Shown here piece after piece: positions 25,435 to 33,588 of a DNA stretch of 64,000 nt. The translations under genes were made by a program, and so were the position numbers. The stretch covers positions 1,426,001-1,490,000 of the forward strand of contig NZ_CP096203.1 of the NCBI RefSeq assembly GCF_023195755.1. The letters are read 5' to 3'. Each line of letters begins with the position of its first letter. Position 1 is the first letter of the stretch. This DNA comes from Chryseobacterium nepalense (GTDB lineage Bacteria > Bacteroidota > Bacteroidia > Flavobacteriales > Weeksellaceae). Under the pieces are notes generated by a model. The model was not told the origin of the DNA. It saw only the letters and a program-made list of their open reading frames with translations, and searched no databases.

Positions 25435-27558
25435 ATGAACTTACTGAGCATACATAATCTGAGTTTCCCCATCGAAGATCCGGTGCTGAAGTTTCTTCTT
25501 GTGCTGATTATCATTCTGGCAGCTCCCCTTCTTCTGAATAAAATAAAAGTCCCGCATCTTCTGGGCCTCATTATTGCCGGCGCCGTAATCGGCCCGAATG
25601 GTTTCAATATTCTGGCAAGAGACAGCAGCATTGTGGTTACCGGAACTACCGGACTTTTATACATTATGTTTCTGGCAGGCCTGGAAATTGATATGGGAGA
25701 TTTCAAAAAAAACAAGTGGAAAAGCCTTACATTCGGCATTTATACCTTTACGGTTCCTTTTGTATTAGGATATTTAGGTGCTTTCTATATTCTTGGTTTT
25801 TCCATGCTCACCTCAATACTTTTTGCCAGCTTGTTTTCATCACATACACTTATTGCCTATCCTCTAGTGAGCAAACTGGGAATTGCAAAAAATCCTGCTG
25901 TAAACATTACCGTTGGCGGGACCATGATTACAGATATTCTTGCCTTATTGGTCCTTGCTGTTATCGTTGGCATGTCGCAGGGTGAGGTAGGAACTGAATT
26001 CTGGGTAAAACTTTCGGTTTCATTTATTATTTTCGGACTGATTGTATTGTTTGTTTTCCCAATAATCGGACGATGGTTTTTCAAAAAGGTTGATGATAAA
26101 ATTTCACAGTATATTTTTGTACTGGTTATGATATATCTTGCAGCCTTACTTGCTGAATTAGCAGGTGTTGAAGCCATTATCGGTGCTTTTTTTGCAGGTC
26201 TAGCCTTAAACAGATTAATCCCGCACACTTCTTCTCTTATGAACCGAGTAGAATTTGTAGGAAATGCCATTTTTATTCCTTTCTTTTTGATAAGTGTAGG
26301 TATGCTGATTGATTTTAAAGTCTTTTTTAAAAGTTGGGAAACGCTGGAAGTTGCAGGAATTATGCTCGTTGCATCCATAGGTGGAAAATATCTTTCGGCA
26401 GTTGCTACCCAAAAAACTTTCAGACTTTCCGGTGAAGAAGGGAAACTCATTTTTGGTTTAAGCTCAGCCTCCGCAGCGGCAACATTAGCTTCTGTTATGG
26501 TGGGATATAATATTATTCTCTCCGAAACTGAAACCGGTGAACCTGTTCGTTTACTCAATGAACATGTTTTGAACGGAAGTATTCTGCTGATTCTTATTTC
26601 CTGTACGATCTCTTCCTTTATCTCTATGTCGAGTGCACAAAAAATTGCCGAGCAAGACAATGAGGATACGGTTTCCGGTAAAAATCATGAAGAAGAAAAT
26701 ATTCTTTTGGCTTTAAATTACGAAGCAACGGTGGAAAGAATGGTAAACTTGGGCATCATGATCAAAGCACACTCCAATACAGAAGATTTATTTGCTTTAA
26801 ATGTCATTAATGAAGATAAAAATGAATCTTCGGTAAAGAATGCAGAAAAGCTTCTTCACCAGGCGGCAGATACGGCAGCGGCTTCAGACGTGAAAATGCA
26901 GACACTAAAGAGATATGATAATGATGTGGTAAACGGAATTAATAATGTCATTAAGGAACAGAATATCACGGATCTTATTATCGGGTTGGAGGATGAAAAA
27001 GGCTTCTCCCCTGCTTTTGTGTATAACCTTTATAATGGCTATCTTCAAAACGACGATGTCAATGTGCTTGTTTACCACGCGGCACAACCTTTGTCAACCA
27101 TTAAGAAATACGCCGTAATGATTCCTGAAAATGCCCACAAGGAAGCCGGCTTTTTCCATGCACTTTTAAGAGTCTGGAATATTGCCAGAAATTCAGGGGC
27201 AACTGTTGTTTTTTATGCTGCCGAAAATATTCTGAACATCCTCCAGAGAATTCTTAAAAAAGCTAATATTGAGGCCGAATTTATCATTATGAAAACCTGG
27301 AAAGACGGCGAAGAAACCGCTTCACAGCTGAAGGAAGATGAGGCATTAATACTTTTTATGGCAAAACGCGGAATGCATTCTTATATTCCGAGAATGAGAT
27401 TAATTCCGGAGCTGCTGAACAAAAACCTGCCGGATAAAAATTATTTGCTGATTTTCCCTTATTCCGAATTTAATGAAAATAACTCTGAAAAAAGATCGGT
27501 AGGGAATCATGATGATTTTATGGAAATCGGGAATATTATTAAAAAGATTTTTAAGTAG
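25435..27558 (+). CDS. cation:proton antiporter (CPA2 family) with C-terminal UspA-like region
   Basis: A 707-residue protein. About residues 15-405 form a 12-13-helix Na+/H+ exchanger domain, with KVPHLLGLIIAGAVIGPNG, FLAGLEIDM, and the unwound-helix motifs GGTMITDILALLV and AFFAGLALNRLIP. About residues 425-700 are soluble and cytoplasmic and look like two universal-stress-protein-type modules (ILLALNYEATVERMVNLG; ITDLIIGLEDEKG). The fusion suggests that transport responds to nucleotide or stress state. The transported ion (Na+ or K+) cannot be read. Confidence 0.88.
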   Translation: MNLLSIHNLSFPIEDPVLKFLLVLIIILAAPLLLNKIKVPHLLGLIIAGAVIGPNGFNILARDSSIVVTGTTGLLYIMFLAGLEIDMGDFKKNKWKSLTFGIYTFTVPFVLGYLGAFYILGFSMLTSILFASLFSSHTLIAYPLVSKLGIAKNPAVNITVGGTMITDILALLVLAVIVGMSQGEVGTEFWVKLSVSFIIFGLIVLFVFPIIGRWFFKKVDDKISQYIFVLVMIYLAALLAELAGVEAIIGAFFAGLALNRLIPHTSSLMNRVEFVGNAIFIPFFLISVGMLIDFKVFFKSWETLEVAGIMLVASIGGKYLSAVATQKTFRLSGEEGKLIFGLSSASAAATLASVMVGYNIILSETETGEPVRLLNEHVLNGSILLILISCTISSFISMSSAQKIAEQDNEDTVSGKNHEEENILLALNYEATVERMVNLGIMIKAHSNTEDLFALNVINEDKNESSVKNAEKLLHQAADTAAASDVKMQTLKRYDNDVVNGINNVIKEQNITDLIIGLEDEKGFSPAFVYNLYNGYLQNDDVNVLVYHAAQPLSTIKKYAVMIPENAHKEAGFFHALLRVWNIARNSGATVVFYAAENILNILQRILKKANIEAEFIIMKTWKDGEETASQLKEDEALILFMAKRGMHSYIPRMRLIPELLNKNLPDKNYLLIFPYSEFNENNSEKRSVGNHDDFMEIGNIIKKIFK

Positions 27559-27567
27559 ATGCTGCAA

Positions 27568-27600
27568 AGCCCTGACAGAGTTTGGAACTCTGTCAGGGCT
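27568..27600. repeat. 33-bp palindrome between the antiporter gene and purK
   Basis: Perfect 15-base arms starting AGCCCTGACAGAGTT with a TGG loop. It lacks a T tract on either side, so it may be a dispersed intergenic palindrome rather than a simple terminator. It lies between two convergent genes. Confidence 0.75.
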
Positions 27601-27610
27601 CTACATAGCA

Positions 27611-28723
27611 TTATTCTGCAATCACCCTTACCATTCCTTTTACCATTACCAGCTTTTCCATCAGCTCTTCTCGGGACTCTGCCAGAACATTGATATGTCC
27701 CATTTTTCTTCCGGGTTTGGTTTCGGTTTTTCCGTACAGATGAATATAGGTTTCAGGCAATCTCAAGACTTCTTCCATTCCTTCATAGATTACTTTTCCG
27801 GAATAACCTTCCGCACCAACAAGATTCAGCATTCCGCTGTAGATGATGGCGTCGGTATCTGCCAAAGGCAAATTTTTCACAACACGATACATTTGCTCAA
27901 ACTGCGAATTGGCATTTCCTTCCTGGCTTTGATGACCCGAATTATGTAATCTGGGAGCCGTTTCATTTACCCATACTTTTCCTTCTTTATCCAAAAATAA
28001 CTCAATAGCGAAAAGCCCCGGAGAATTGATGGCATTTAAAAATTTTTCTGTGATGAAATTGATCTGCTCTTCAATATCATCTGATAAAACAACAGGACAA
28101 ATATTGAAATCAAGAAGATTCAGTTTGGGATCTGCCACCATTTCCGTTACAGGAAAAGTTTTGGTTTCGCCGTTTTCATTTCTGGCTACAATAACGGAAA
28201 GTTCTTTATCGATATCCACCAGCTTTTCAATTACTGAATCCTGTGTCCACAGATTTTTCATATCTTCTGCAGTGCGGATTACCTGTACTCCCTTCCCGTC
28301 GTAGCCGCCTGTATTCATTTTCTGTACGAAAGGCAGCGGCATTTTTATTTCGTCGGAACTTCCGTCCATCACTTCAAATTCCGGGCTCGGAATATCGTGG
28401 GCTTTATAGAATTGTTTCTGAAGAATTTTCTGCTGAATGGTTTTAATGATATTGGAATTTGGAACTACTTTTATTCCCTGGTTTTCCAGTTCGGACAGTG
28501 CATCTGCATTCACATGCTCGATTTCAATAGTCACCACGTCTTTATCCTTACCAAAATTCAGAACCGTTTCGTAATCGTTGAAATTCCCTTGTGTAAAGTA
28601 AGAAATATTGTGGCATGGCGCATCGGGAGCCGGATCAAGTGTATAAAATTCATCGTCGTATTTTAACGCTTCCTGAATCAGCATTCTTCCAAGCTGTCCG
28701 CCACCTAAAATTCCTATTTTCAT
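27611..28723 (-). CDS. purK: 5-(carboxyamino)imidazole ribonucleotide synthase
   Basis: A 370-residue ATP-grasp enzyme that carboxylates AIR with ATP and bicarbonate to N5-CAIR, the substrate of PurE. N-terminal KIGILGGGQLGRML is the Rossmann-like motif. The ATP-grasp core has FVQKMNTGGYDGKGVQ, then ELSVIVARNENGE, and the metal-binding region VNETAPRLHNSGH. Length and motifs are normal. Confidence 0.96.
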   Translation of the reverse strand: MKIGILGGGQLGRMLIQEALKYDDEFYTLDPAPDAPCHNISYFTQGNFNDYETVLNFGKDKDVVTIEIEHVNADALSELENQGIKVVPNSNIIKTIQQKILQKQFYKAHDIPSPEFEVMDGSSDEIKMPLPFVQKMNTGGYDGKGVQVIRTAEDMKNLWTQDSVIEKLVDIDKELSVIVARNENGETKTFPVTEMVADPKLNLLDFNICPVVLSDDIEEQINFITEKFLNAINSPGLFAIELFLDKEGKVWVNETAPRLHNSGHQSQEGNANSQFEQMYRVVKNLPLADTDAIIYSGMLNLVGAEGYSGKVIYEGMEEVLRLPETYIHLYGKTETKPGRKMGHINVLAESREELMEKLVMVKGMVRVIAE

Positions 28724-28808
28724 TTTTACCTTTTATTTTTTCTGTTATATTTTATTTTATTGAATATTTTAAATAAAGCCCGAAAACTTTCATTTAAAAA
28801 TATATTAT

Positions 28809-29360
28809 TTACTGGACTTTATCGATCTTCAGATAGCCCAGACTTACGAAATTTTCCTGATTTTCAGCATCTGATCTTACCAGGGAAATTGCATATTTCT
28901 GCTTCATTTCCGAAGGAAGAATTTCTTTTACCGGGAAAATATCATCGATATCCACCCCGAGTTTTTCATCAATATGGCTGGTTGCTCCTTTGAAACCCAT
29001 AGTTTTGTAAAACTCCGTTGCTTTTGCTCTTTTTACAGCTTCTGCCATTGACGTTCCCACTACAAGATGCTGCTCATGAAACTCTTCAAAAAATCCTCTT
29101 TTGTAGCCTCCGAGATTGATGAAATAGAGCTGCTCTTCGGAAGTTTCCTGCCCTCTTTCAACAATCTTCACTTCATATCCGTCTACAAATTTCACTTCCT
29201 GATAACAGTCGATATGAATTTTCCCTTTTGCTTCTTTCCAGAAAGCTTTCATATCTTCCACAAGATCTTTCAGGTTCTCTGCGATTCCGAAAAACACATC
29301 GTGCTGCTCAATATTTCTTCCGGGTGGTGTCGCTCCGAGAATGACATAAAAAAGTTTCAT
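28809..29360 (-). CDS. DUF1543 domain-containing protein
   Basis: A 183-residue soluble protein starting MKLFYVILGATPPGRNIEQH, the DUF1543 hallmark. It seems to contain two related halves: a first with YEVKIVE and LYFINLGGYKRGFFEEFHEQH, and a second ending FVSLGYLKID. The FFEEFHEQHLVVGTS segment is typical of the domain. No biochemical function is known to me. It is divergent from the TSUP gene, each with its own TAnnTTTG box. Confidence 0.85.
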   Translation of the reverse strand: MKLFYVILGATPPGRNIEQHDVFFGIAENLKDLVEDMKAFWKEAKGKIHIDCYQEVKFVDGYEVKIVERGQETSEEQLYFINLGGYKRGFFEEFHEQHLVVGTSMAEAVKRAKATEFYKTMGFKGATSHIDEKLGVDIDDIFPVKEILPSEMKQKYAISLVRSDAENQENFVSLGYLKIDKVQ

Positions 29361-29379
29361 ATTTCAATTTTTGTTTAGG

Positions 29380-29387
29380 CAAAAATA
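29380..29387 (-). promoter_or_regulatory. -7 box TATTTTTG of the DUF1543 gene
   Basis: TAnnTTTG on the minus strand 19 bases before the ATG at 29360. Confidence 0.45.
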
Positions 29388-29411
29388 CATCAAATTTATC
29401 TTTTTTAAACG

Positions 29412-29443
29412 TTTGGCAGACTAACGCAATAGTTTTATATTTG
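29412..29443 (+). promoter_or_regulatory. complete promoter of the TSUP gene, leaderless
   Basis: TTTG at 29412-29415, 20 bases, then TATATTTG at 29436-29443, then TAGC and the ATG at 29448. Both boxes and the spacing match the Bacteroidota sigma consensus (TTTG, 19-21, TAnnTTTG). It is one of the two best promoters in the window and predicts a transcript starting at the ATG. Confidence 0.7.
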
Positions 29444-29447
29444 TAGC

Positions 29448-30278
29448 ATGTCAGAAATCATTATTCTCTTCCTTGGAGCAATTTCGGCAGGACTTCTTGG
29501 GTCACTGACCGGCTTGGGAGGAGGAGTTATTATTATTCCTTTGTTAACACTGGGTTTTGGTGTTCCTATGCATTATGCTATCGGTGCTTCTCTTATTTCT
29601 GTGATCGGAACTTCCTCCGGTGCTGCAGTTGCTTTTGTGAAAGAAGGTTTCACCAATATGCGGATCGGGATGTTTCTGGAAATTGCCACAACTGCAGGAG
29701 CAATCGTTGGAGCACTGGTTTCCGGAATGCTGAATCCCAATACCATCGGAATCATTTTCGCAAGCATCCTTCTTTTAACGGTTATTTTAAATTTAAAAGG
29801 CAAGCCTGACCATCAGGAACCCGTAATTAAGGGAAGCCTTGAAGAAAAACTGAAACTGTACGGAACGTTTCCTGATAAAGGTATTTTGAAAAGCTATTCT
29901 GCAAGAAATACGGTTCCGGGATTTTTTATGATGATGTTTGCCGGTGCTATGTCCGGACTTTTAGGAATCGGATCCGGTGCTTTGAAAGTTCTGGCGATGG
30001 ATAATATGATGAAACTGCCTTTTAAAGTTTCAACCACCACAAGTAATTTTATGATTGGTGTGACTGCGGTGGCAAGTGCACTGATTTATTTCCAGAGAGG
30101 AGAAATTGTTCCTGTGATTGTAGCTCCGGTTTTGATCGGGGTTGTGGTAGGCAGCTTTATCGGTTCTAAAACACTGATGGTTTCAAAAACAAAAAAGTTA
30201 AAGGTATTTTTTGCGATTGTGATTACAATCCTTTCTGTATATATGATGTATAACGGTATCAATAAAAGCTTCAGATAA
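29448..30278 (+). CDS. TSUP (TauE/SafE) family permease
   Basis: A 276-residue inner-membrane protein with about eight helices in two repeats. The first repeat has GLLGSLTGLGGGVIIIPLL, the second GLLGIGSGALKVLAM; this G-rich motif is the TauE/SafE signature. Relatives move sulfite, sulfoacetate or other sulfur organics, but the substrate cannot be assigned. The DUF1634 gene overlaps its stop codon by one base (TAATG), a pairing seen widely, so they likely form a complex or act together. Confidence 0.9.
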   Translation: MSEIIILFLGAISAGLLGSLTGLGGGVIIIPLLTLGFGVPMHYAIGASLISVIGTSSGAAVAFVKEGFTNMRIGMFLEIATTAGAIVGALVSGMLNPNTIGIIFASILLLTVILNLKGKPDHQEPVIKGSLEEKLKLYGTFPDKGILKSYSARNTVPGFFMMMFAGAMSGLLGIGSGALKVLAMDNMMKLPFKVSTTTSNFMIGVTAVASALIYFQRGEIVPVIVAPVLIGVVVGSFIGSKTLMVSKTKKLKVFFAIVITILSVYMMYNGINKSFR

Positions 30279-30661
30279 TGAAAAAGAACTTCACAGATGT
30301 TGATCTGAACCGTTCGGTGGGAAATTTGCTGAGATTAGGCGTTATTCTTTCTGTTATTACATCATTGATCGGTTTTGTAAAGCTTTTTACAGAGGGTTTT
30401 AAAATGCCTAAAAAATACACTTCACTCGATATGGGAAGTTCCTCGGAAAAAGTATGGGGACATTTTTGGAATTCGCTTTGCAAAGGCGAAGGAATGGCCA
30501 TCATTCAGCTGGGGATTTTGCTTCTGATCTTCACCCCTTTAATGAGGATTATTTTTGCACTGATCGGGTATTTAAAAGAAAAAGACTACGTTTATGTAGT
30601 CATTTCTTCCATCGTTCTGGCTATCATGGCGATCAGCTTCTTTACAGGTTATGCCCATTAA
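30278..30661 (+). CDS. DUF1634 domain-containing membrane protein
   Basis: A 127-residue protein with three predicted helices (about residues 18-38, 73-95, 102-123). Its start overlaps the TSUP stop by one base. DUF1634 proteins are regularly encoded next to TSUP permeases and are assumed to be accessory subunits. The 3' end overlaps the convergent metallo-beta-lactamase gene by 20 bases. Confidence 0.85.
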   Translation: MKKNFTDVDLNRSVGNLLRLGVILSVITSLIGFVKLFTEGFKMPKKYTSLDMGSSSEKVWGHFWNSLCKGEGMAIIQLGILLLIFTPLMRIIFALIGYLKEKDYVYVVISSIVLAIMAISFFTGYAH

Positions 30662-31520
30662 GCTCTTCTGATTTTTTTTCAAGATAATCTTTCTCCAGCT
30701 CATCAAGCTGATCAAAATATTCTTTTTTGTTCATAAATGCGCCCGGATTGTAAGGATCTTTCGGCTTACGTTTTTCATGAAGGTCAAACTGGCTTGCGTG
30801 GGAAGCTACCCAAATATCGAAATTCAGCTTTCTCATTTGCTGTAAAGTGTATTGATAATCTTTTTCAATAGAAGGATAAGCAGCAACTTCCGAGAATTTT
30901 TTATCAATAATAATGGTCGGCATATTGGCAATTAAAACCTTATAACTTCTTTTGTTATCTTTAGTTTCAAATATAAAACTGCAGGAACCTTTTGTATGTC
31001 CGGGATGATGAAGCATGGTGAGGGTGGTGTTTCCAAGCTTTACAATGTCTTTATCTTTTAAAATATAATCCGGGGTAACCGGTTTAAACGTTACGCCATA
31101 TTTTCCCATTTCATAATCCGTTTTCCCTCCGCTTTTTAAGACTCCAGCATCTGCGGCATCAACATATAATCTTGCTCCTGTTTCTTTTTTAATAGCTGCC
31201 ATTGCTCCTAAATGATCGTAATGCGCCTGTGTAAGCAGCAATACCTTGATATCATTATATGTAAAACCCAGCTTTTTAATATTGTTCTTAATTACCGGAA
31301 GTGAATCTGCCAATCCTGTGTTAATAAGGATATTTCCTTTATCCGTCACAATGAGATAAGAGGCTAAATCATATGTTCCTACATAATAAAGATTTCCGGC
31401 AATCCGGAAGGGCTCATAAGATTGCGACCATTCTTTAGGATGGTTTTTGGGTTCATGGACAATCTGTGCACTATACTGAACTATCATTAGCAGTCCTAAA
31501 ATGATTACATATTTTTTCAT
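30642..31520 (-). CDS. bla: subclass B3 metallo-beta-lactamase, GOB-like
   Basis: A 292-residue periplasmic enzyme with a signal peptide ending near YSAQ. The zinc motif reads QAHYDH at residues 98-103: the first His of the usual HxHxDH is Gln, the known peculiarity of the GOB enzymes of Elizabethkingia. Other ligands are present: His175 in HHPGHTKGS and His241 in VASHASQFDLHEK. LIANMP places Met at the position where most B3 enzymes have Ser, again as in GOB. It should hydrolyse penicillins, cephalosporins and carbapenems. It is the last gene of a three-gene operon with no mobile element around it, so it looks like an intrinsic resistance gene. Spectrum is inferred. Confidence 0.9.
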   Translation of the reverse strand: MKKYVIILGLLMIVQYSAQIVHEPKNHPKEWSQSYEPFRIAGNLYYVGTYDLASYLIVTDKGNILINTGLADSLPVIKNNIKKLGFTYNDIKVLLLTQAHYDHLGAMAAIKKETGARLYVDAADAGVLKSGGKTDYEMGKYGVTFKPVTPDYILKDKDIVKLGNTTLTMLHHPGHTKGSCSFIFETKDNKRSYKVLIANMPTIIIDKKFSEVAAYPSIEKDYQYTLQQMRKLNFDIWVASHASQFDLHEKRKPKDPYNPGAFMNKKEYFDQLDELEKDYLEKKSEELNGHNL

Positions 31521-31529
31521 GGTAAATTT

Positions 31530-31907
31530 TTAAACTTCATAGAATTCTAATGGCAATTGGTCCGGATCCTGGGTAAAGAAGAATGCTTTCTCCGTAAATT
31601 CATCAATCCTGATTTCTTCACAATTTAGCCCTTTTTGAATTAATTCTTCCCTTTTTTCATTAACATTTTCTACCAAAAAAGCCAGATGTCTCAGCCCACA
31701 TGCTTCAGGCCTGGAAGGCCTTGCCGGAGGGTCGGGAAATGAAAAAAGTTCAATCATATAATGGTCTCCTATGGCAAGATCCAGCTTAAAAGACTGTCTT
31801 TCTTCACGGTATACTTCACGGATGATATTTAATCCTAAAACTTCAGTATAGAATTTTTTTGAAATTTCATAATCTGAACAGATGATGGCGATATGGTGGA
31901 TTTTCAT
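31530..31907 (-). CDS. VOC-family protein (glyoxalase/YaeR-like)
   Basis: A 125-residue single VOC domain. MKIHHIAIICSDYEISKKFY opens the first beta-alpha-beta-beta-beta unit, and LRHLAFLVENV and PLEFYEV come from the second. The metal-ligand positions His (IHHIAI), Glu (MIELF), His (LRHLAF) and Glu (LEFYE) are all present, so it may be catalytic. It is closest in pattern to YaeR/GloA2 proteins. The gaps to its operon neighbours are only 8 and 9 bases. Confidence 0.85.
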   Translation of the reverse strand: MKIHHIAIICSDYEISKKFYTEVLGLNIIREVYREERQSFKLDLAIGDHYMIELFSFPDPPARPSRPEACGLRHLAFLVENVNEKREELIQKGLNCEEIRIDEFTEKAFFFTQDPDQLPLEFYEV

Positions 31908-31915
31908 TTAAAAGT

Positions 31916-32353
31916 TTATTTTATTTCCTTACAGTTGTCTTTTCTTCTTGTATCAATTAAATACTGGATTTTCCACTCCCCGCTCTGTTGTTTTACCAGT
32001 TGAAAGCTGTTTGCTCCGCAATGGGAAAATTTGCCTTTAAAATAAAAAGAATAGGGTGTAAAAACACTCGCCAGGTTTCCGTCGGTATGGATAGCTTCAA
32101 TAATGATTCTTTCATCAAGATCATTTTTCTGCATCTTTGAAACGGAGGCTATAAAATCATTGATGTCTTCATTTTTCACACCGTCTTTGGTGATGGTCTG
32201 CAGAACAGCTGTTTCAGAAAAAACGGATTTCAGCAGCTCGGCATCTGCATTTTTCATCGCAGTAAATAAAGTCCTTACAGGCTGTTCAATTTCCTGACTT
32301 TGCCCGAAACATAAACTTCCTGAAAGAAAGAGGAATGCAAAAATTTTGTTCAT
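31916..32353 (-). CDS. secreted NTF2-like (DUF4440-type) protein
   Basis: A 145-residue protein with a signal peptide (MNKIFAFLFLSGSLCFGQ) and an NTF2-like cone fold: helix EIEQPVRTLFTAMKNADAELLKSVF, then strands with WKIQYLIDTRRK at the C-terminus. First gene of the operon with the VOC protein and the metallo-beta-lactamase. The ligand is unknown. Confidence 0.8.
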   Translation of the reverse strand: MNKIFAFLFLSGSLCFGQSQEIEQPVRTLFTAMKNADAELLKSVFSETAVLQTITKDGVKNEDINDFIASVSKMQKNDLDERIIIEAIHTDGNLASVFTPYSFYFKGKFSHCGANSFQLVKQQSGEWKIQYLIDTRRKDNCKEIK

Positions 32354-32462
32354 GGTAAAATGTATTTCGAAAGCTTTAATTGTTGTTAAGAATATGCTTT
32401 AAAGATAATTTGATTTGAGCAATAATAAAAAATAAATTAAATTTATAGAATTATTTTAATAT

Positions 32463-33551
32463 ATGTGGACAGCTTATCTGATTCTGACTGTATTGTTGTT
32501 AATTGTAACCATACTGCCAAAAATTCAACATTCTCACTGGATATTCCGGGTTCCGGAATTTGGTAAAATACAGATCACGGTATTTATACTTTTGACTATT
32601 ATTCTCGGCTTCGCCGCTCCCGGTAAATCTGAATATTTCTGTTATTATCAGGGACTTTTATTAGTTATGCTCATCCATCACAGCATCATTCTCATTAAAT
32701 ATACTCCGCTGTACCCTGTTAAAAAGTACACGCAAAAATACCAGTCTTCTAATAAACTGCATTTTATCTCTGCCAATGTTTATCAGTTTAATAAAGAATA
32801 TGAACGCTTTATTCAATTGGTTAAAAAATATAAGCCTGATATGTTTCTTACGATGGAAAGTAACGGCGACTGGGAACAGGCGTTGAAACCTTTGGAAAAA
32901 GACTATCCGTATCATCATAAAGTAACGCTGGAAAACACCTACGGAATGCATTTTTATTCGAAAATTAAAATTGAAAGTTCCAGAACGCATTATTTTGTGG
33001 CAGATGATATTCCCAGCATTGAAGCACATTTAAAAACCGAAGACGGATTTTCTTTTGTATTTTTCGGAGTTCATCCTCCACCGCCAAGTCCAACCGAAGA
33101 AGAAACCTCGAAAGAACGTGACGGCGACCTGCTAAGTACCGCAAAAAGAGTAAGAGAAATAAAAAAACCTCTTATTGTTGTCGGTGATTTTAATAATGTA
33201 GCATGGTCCAAATCCTCCATATTATTTAGAAAAACCAGTCACCTCATCGATCCCAGGATCGGACGCTCATTTGTCTCAACTTTTCACGCAAAATACCGTC
33301 TGCTGAGATTCCCGATTGACCTGATGTTCCACAGTGAAGAAATCTTTATTGAAGACCTGAAAACCCTTGAAAATTTTGGTTCCGACCATCTTCCGGTATA
33401 CTGTGAATTTTTTATTGATCACGAGCAGGATAAAAAGCAGGAAGAACGCATCGACCATGCTACAAAAGAAGAAAAAGAAGAAGCCGAAGAAATGATTGAA
33501 GAAGGAAAAGAGGAAGACGGAAACAGAGATGCCATAGTTACGGAAGGGTAA
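32463..33551 (+). CDS. membrane-anchored endonuclease/exonuclease/phosphatase family protein
   Basis: A 362-residue protein. About residues 1-85 hold three predicted transmembrane helices. About 100-320 form an EEP (DNase I-like) domain with FISANVYQFN, DMFLTMES, VVGDFNNVAWS and GSDHLPVYCEF; the Asn, Glu, Asp/Asn and His of the catalytic set are visible. About the last 40 residues are a strikingly acidic Glu/Lys-rich tail (EEKEEAEEMIEEGKEED). The catalytic domain should face the periplasm. Relatives act on nucleic acids or phospholipids; which applies here is open. Confidence 0.85.
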   Translation: MWTAYLILTVLLLIVTILPKIQHSHWIFRVPEFGKIQITVFILLTIILGFAAPGKSEYFCYYQGLLLVMLIHHSIILIKYTPLYPVKKYTQKYQSSNKLHFISANVYQFNKEYERFIQLVKKYKPDMFLTMESNGDWEQALKPLEKDYPYHHKVTLENTYGMHFYSKIKIESSRTHYFVADDIPSIEAHLKTEDGFSFVFFGVHPPPPSPTEEETSKERDGDLLSTAKRVREIKKPLIVVGDFNNVAWSKSSILFRKTSHLIDPRIGRSFVSTFHAKYRLLRFPIDLMFHSEEIFIEDLKTLENFGSDHLPVYCEFFIDHEQDKKQEERIDHATKEEKEEAEEMIEEGKEEDGNRDAIVTEG

Positions 33552-33555
33552 CGAA

Positions 33556-33588
33556 TACAGGATTTAATTTTACTTATAAAATCCTGTA
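33556..33588. terminator. bidirectional hairpin overlapping the end of mutY
   Basis: TACAGGATTT / AAATCCTGTA arms with a 13-base loop. The right arm lies over the mutY stop codon and last codons (mutY ends at 33574). It separates the convergent EEP and mutY genes. Confidence 0.55.

Noticed and set aside
25857..26660. Long antisense open frame (about 267 codons) on the minus strand
   Set aside because: It lies fully inside the antiporter gene, encodes low-complexity Ser/Ile/Lys sequence and matches no family; it mirrors the codon use of the real gene.
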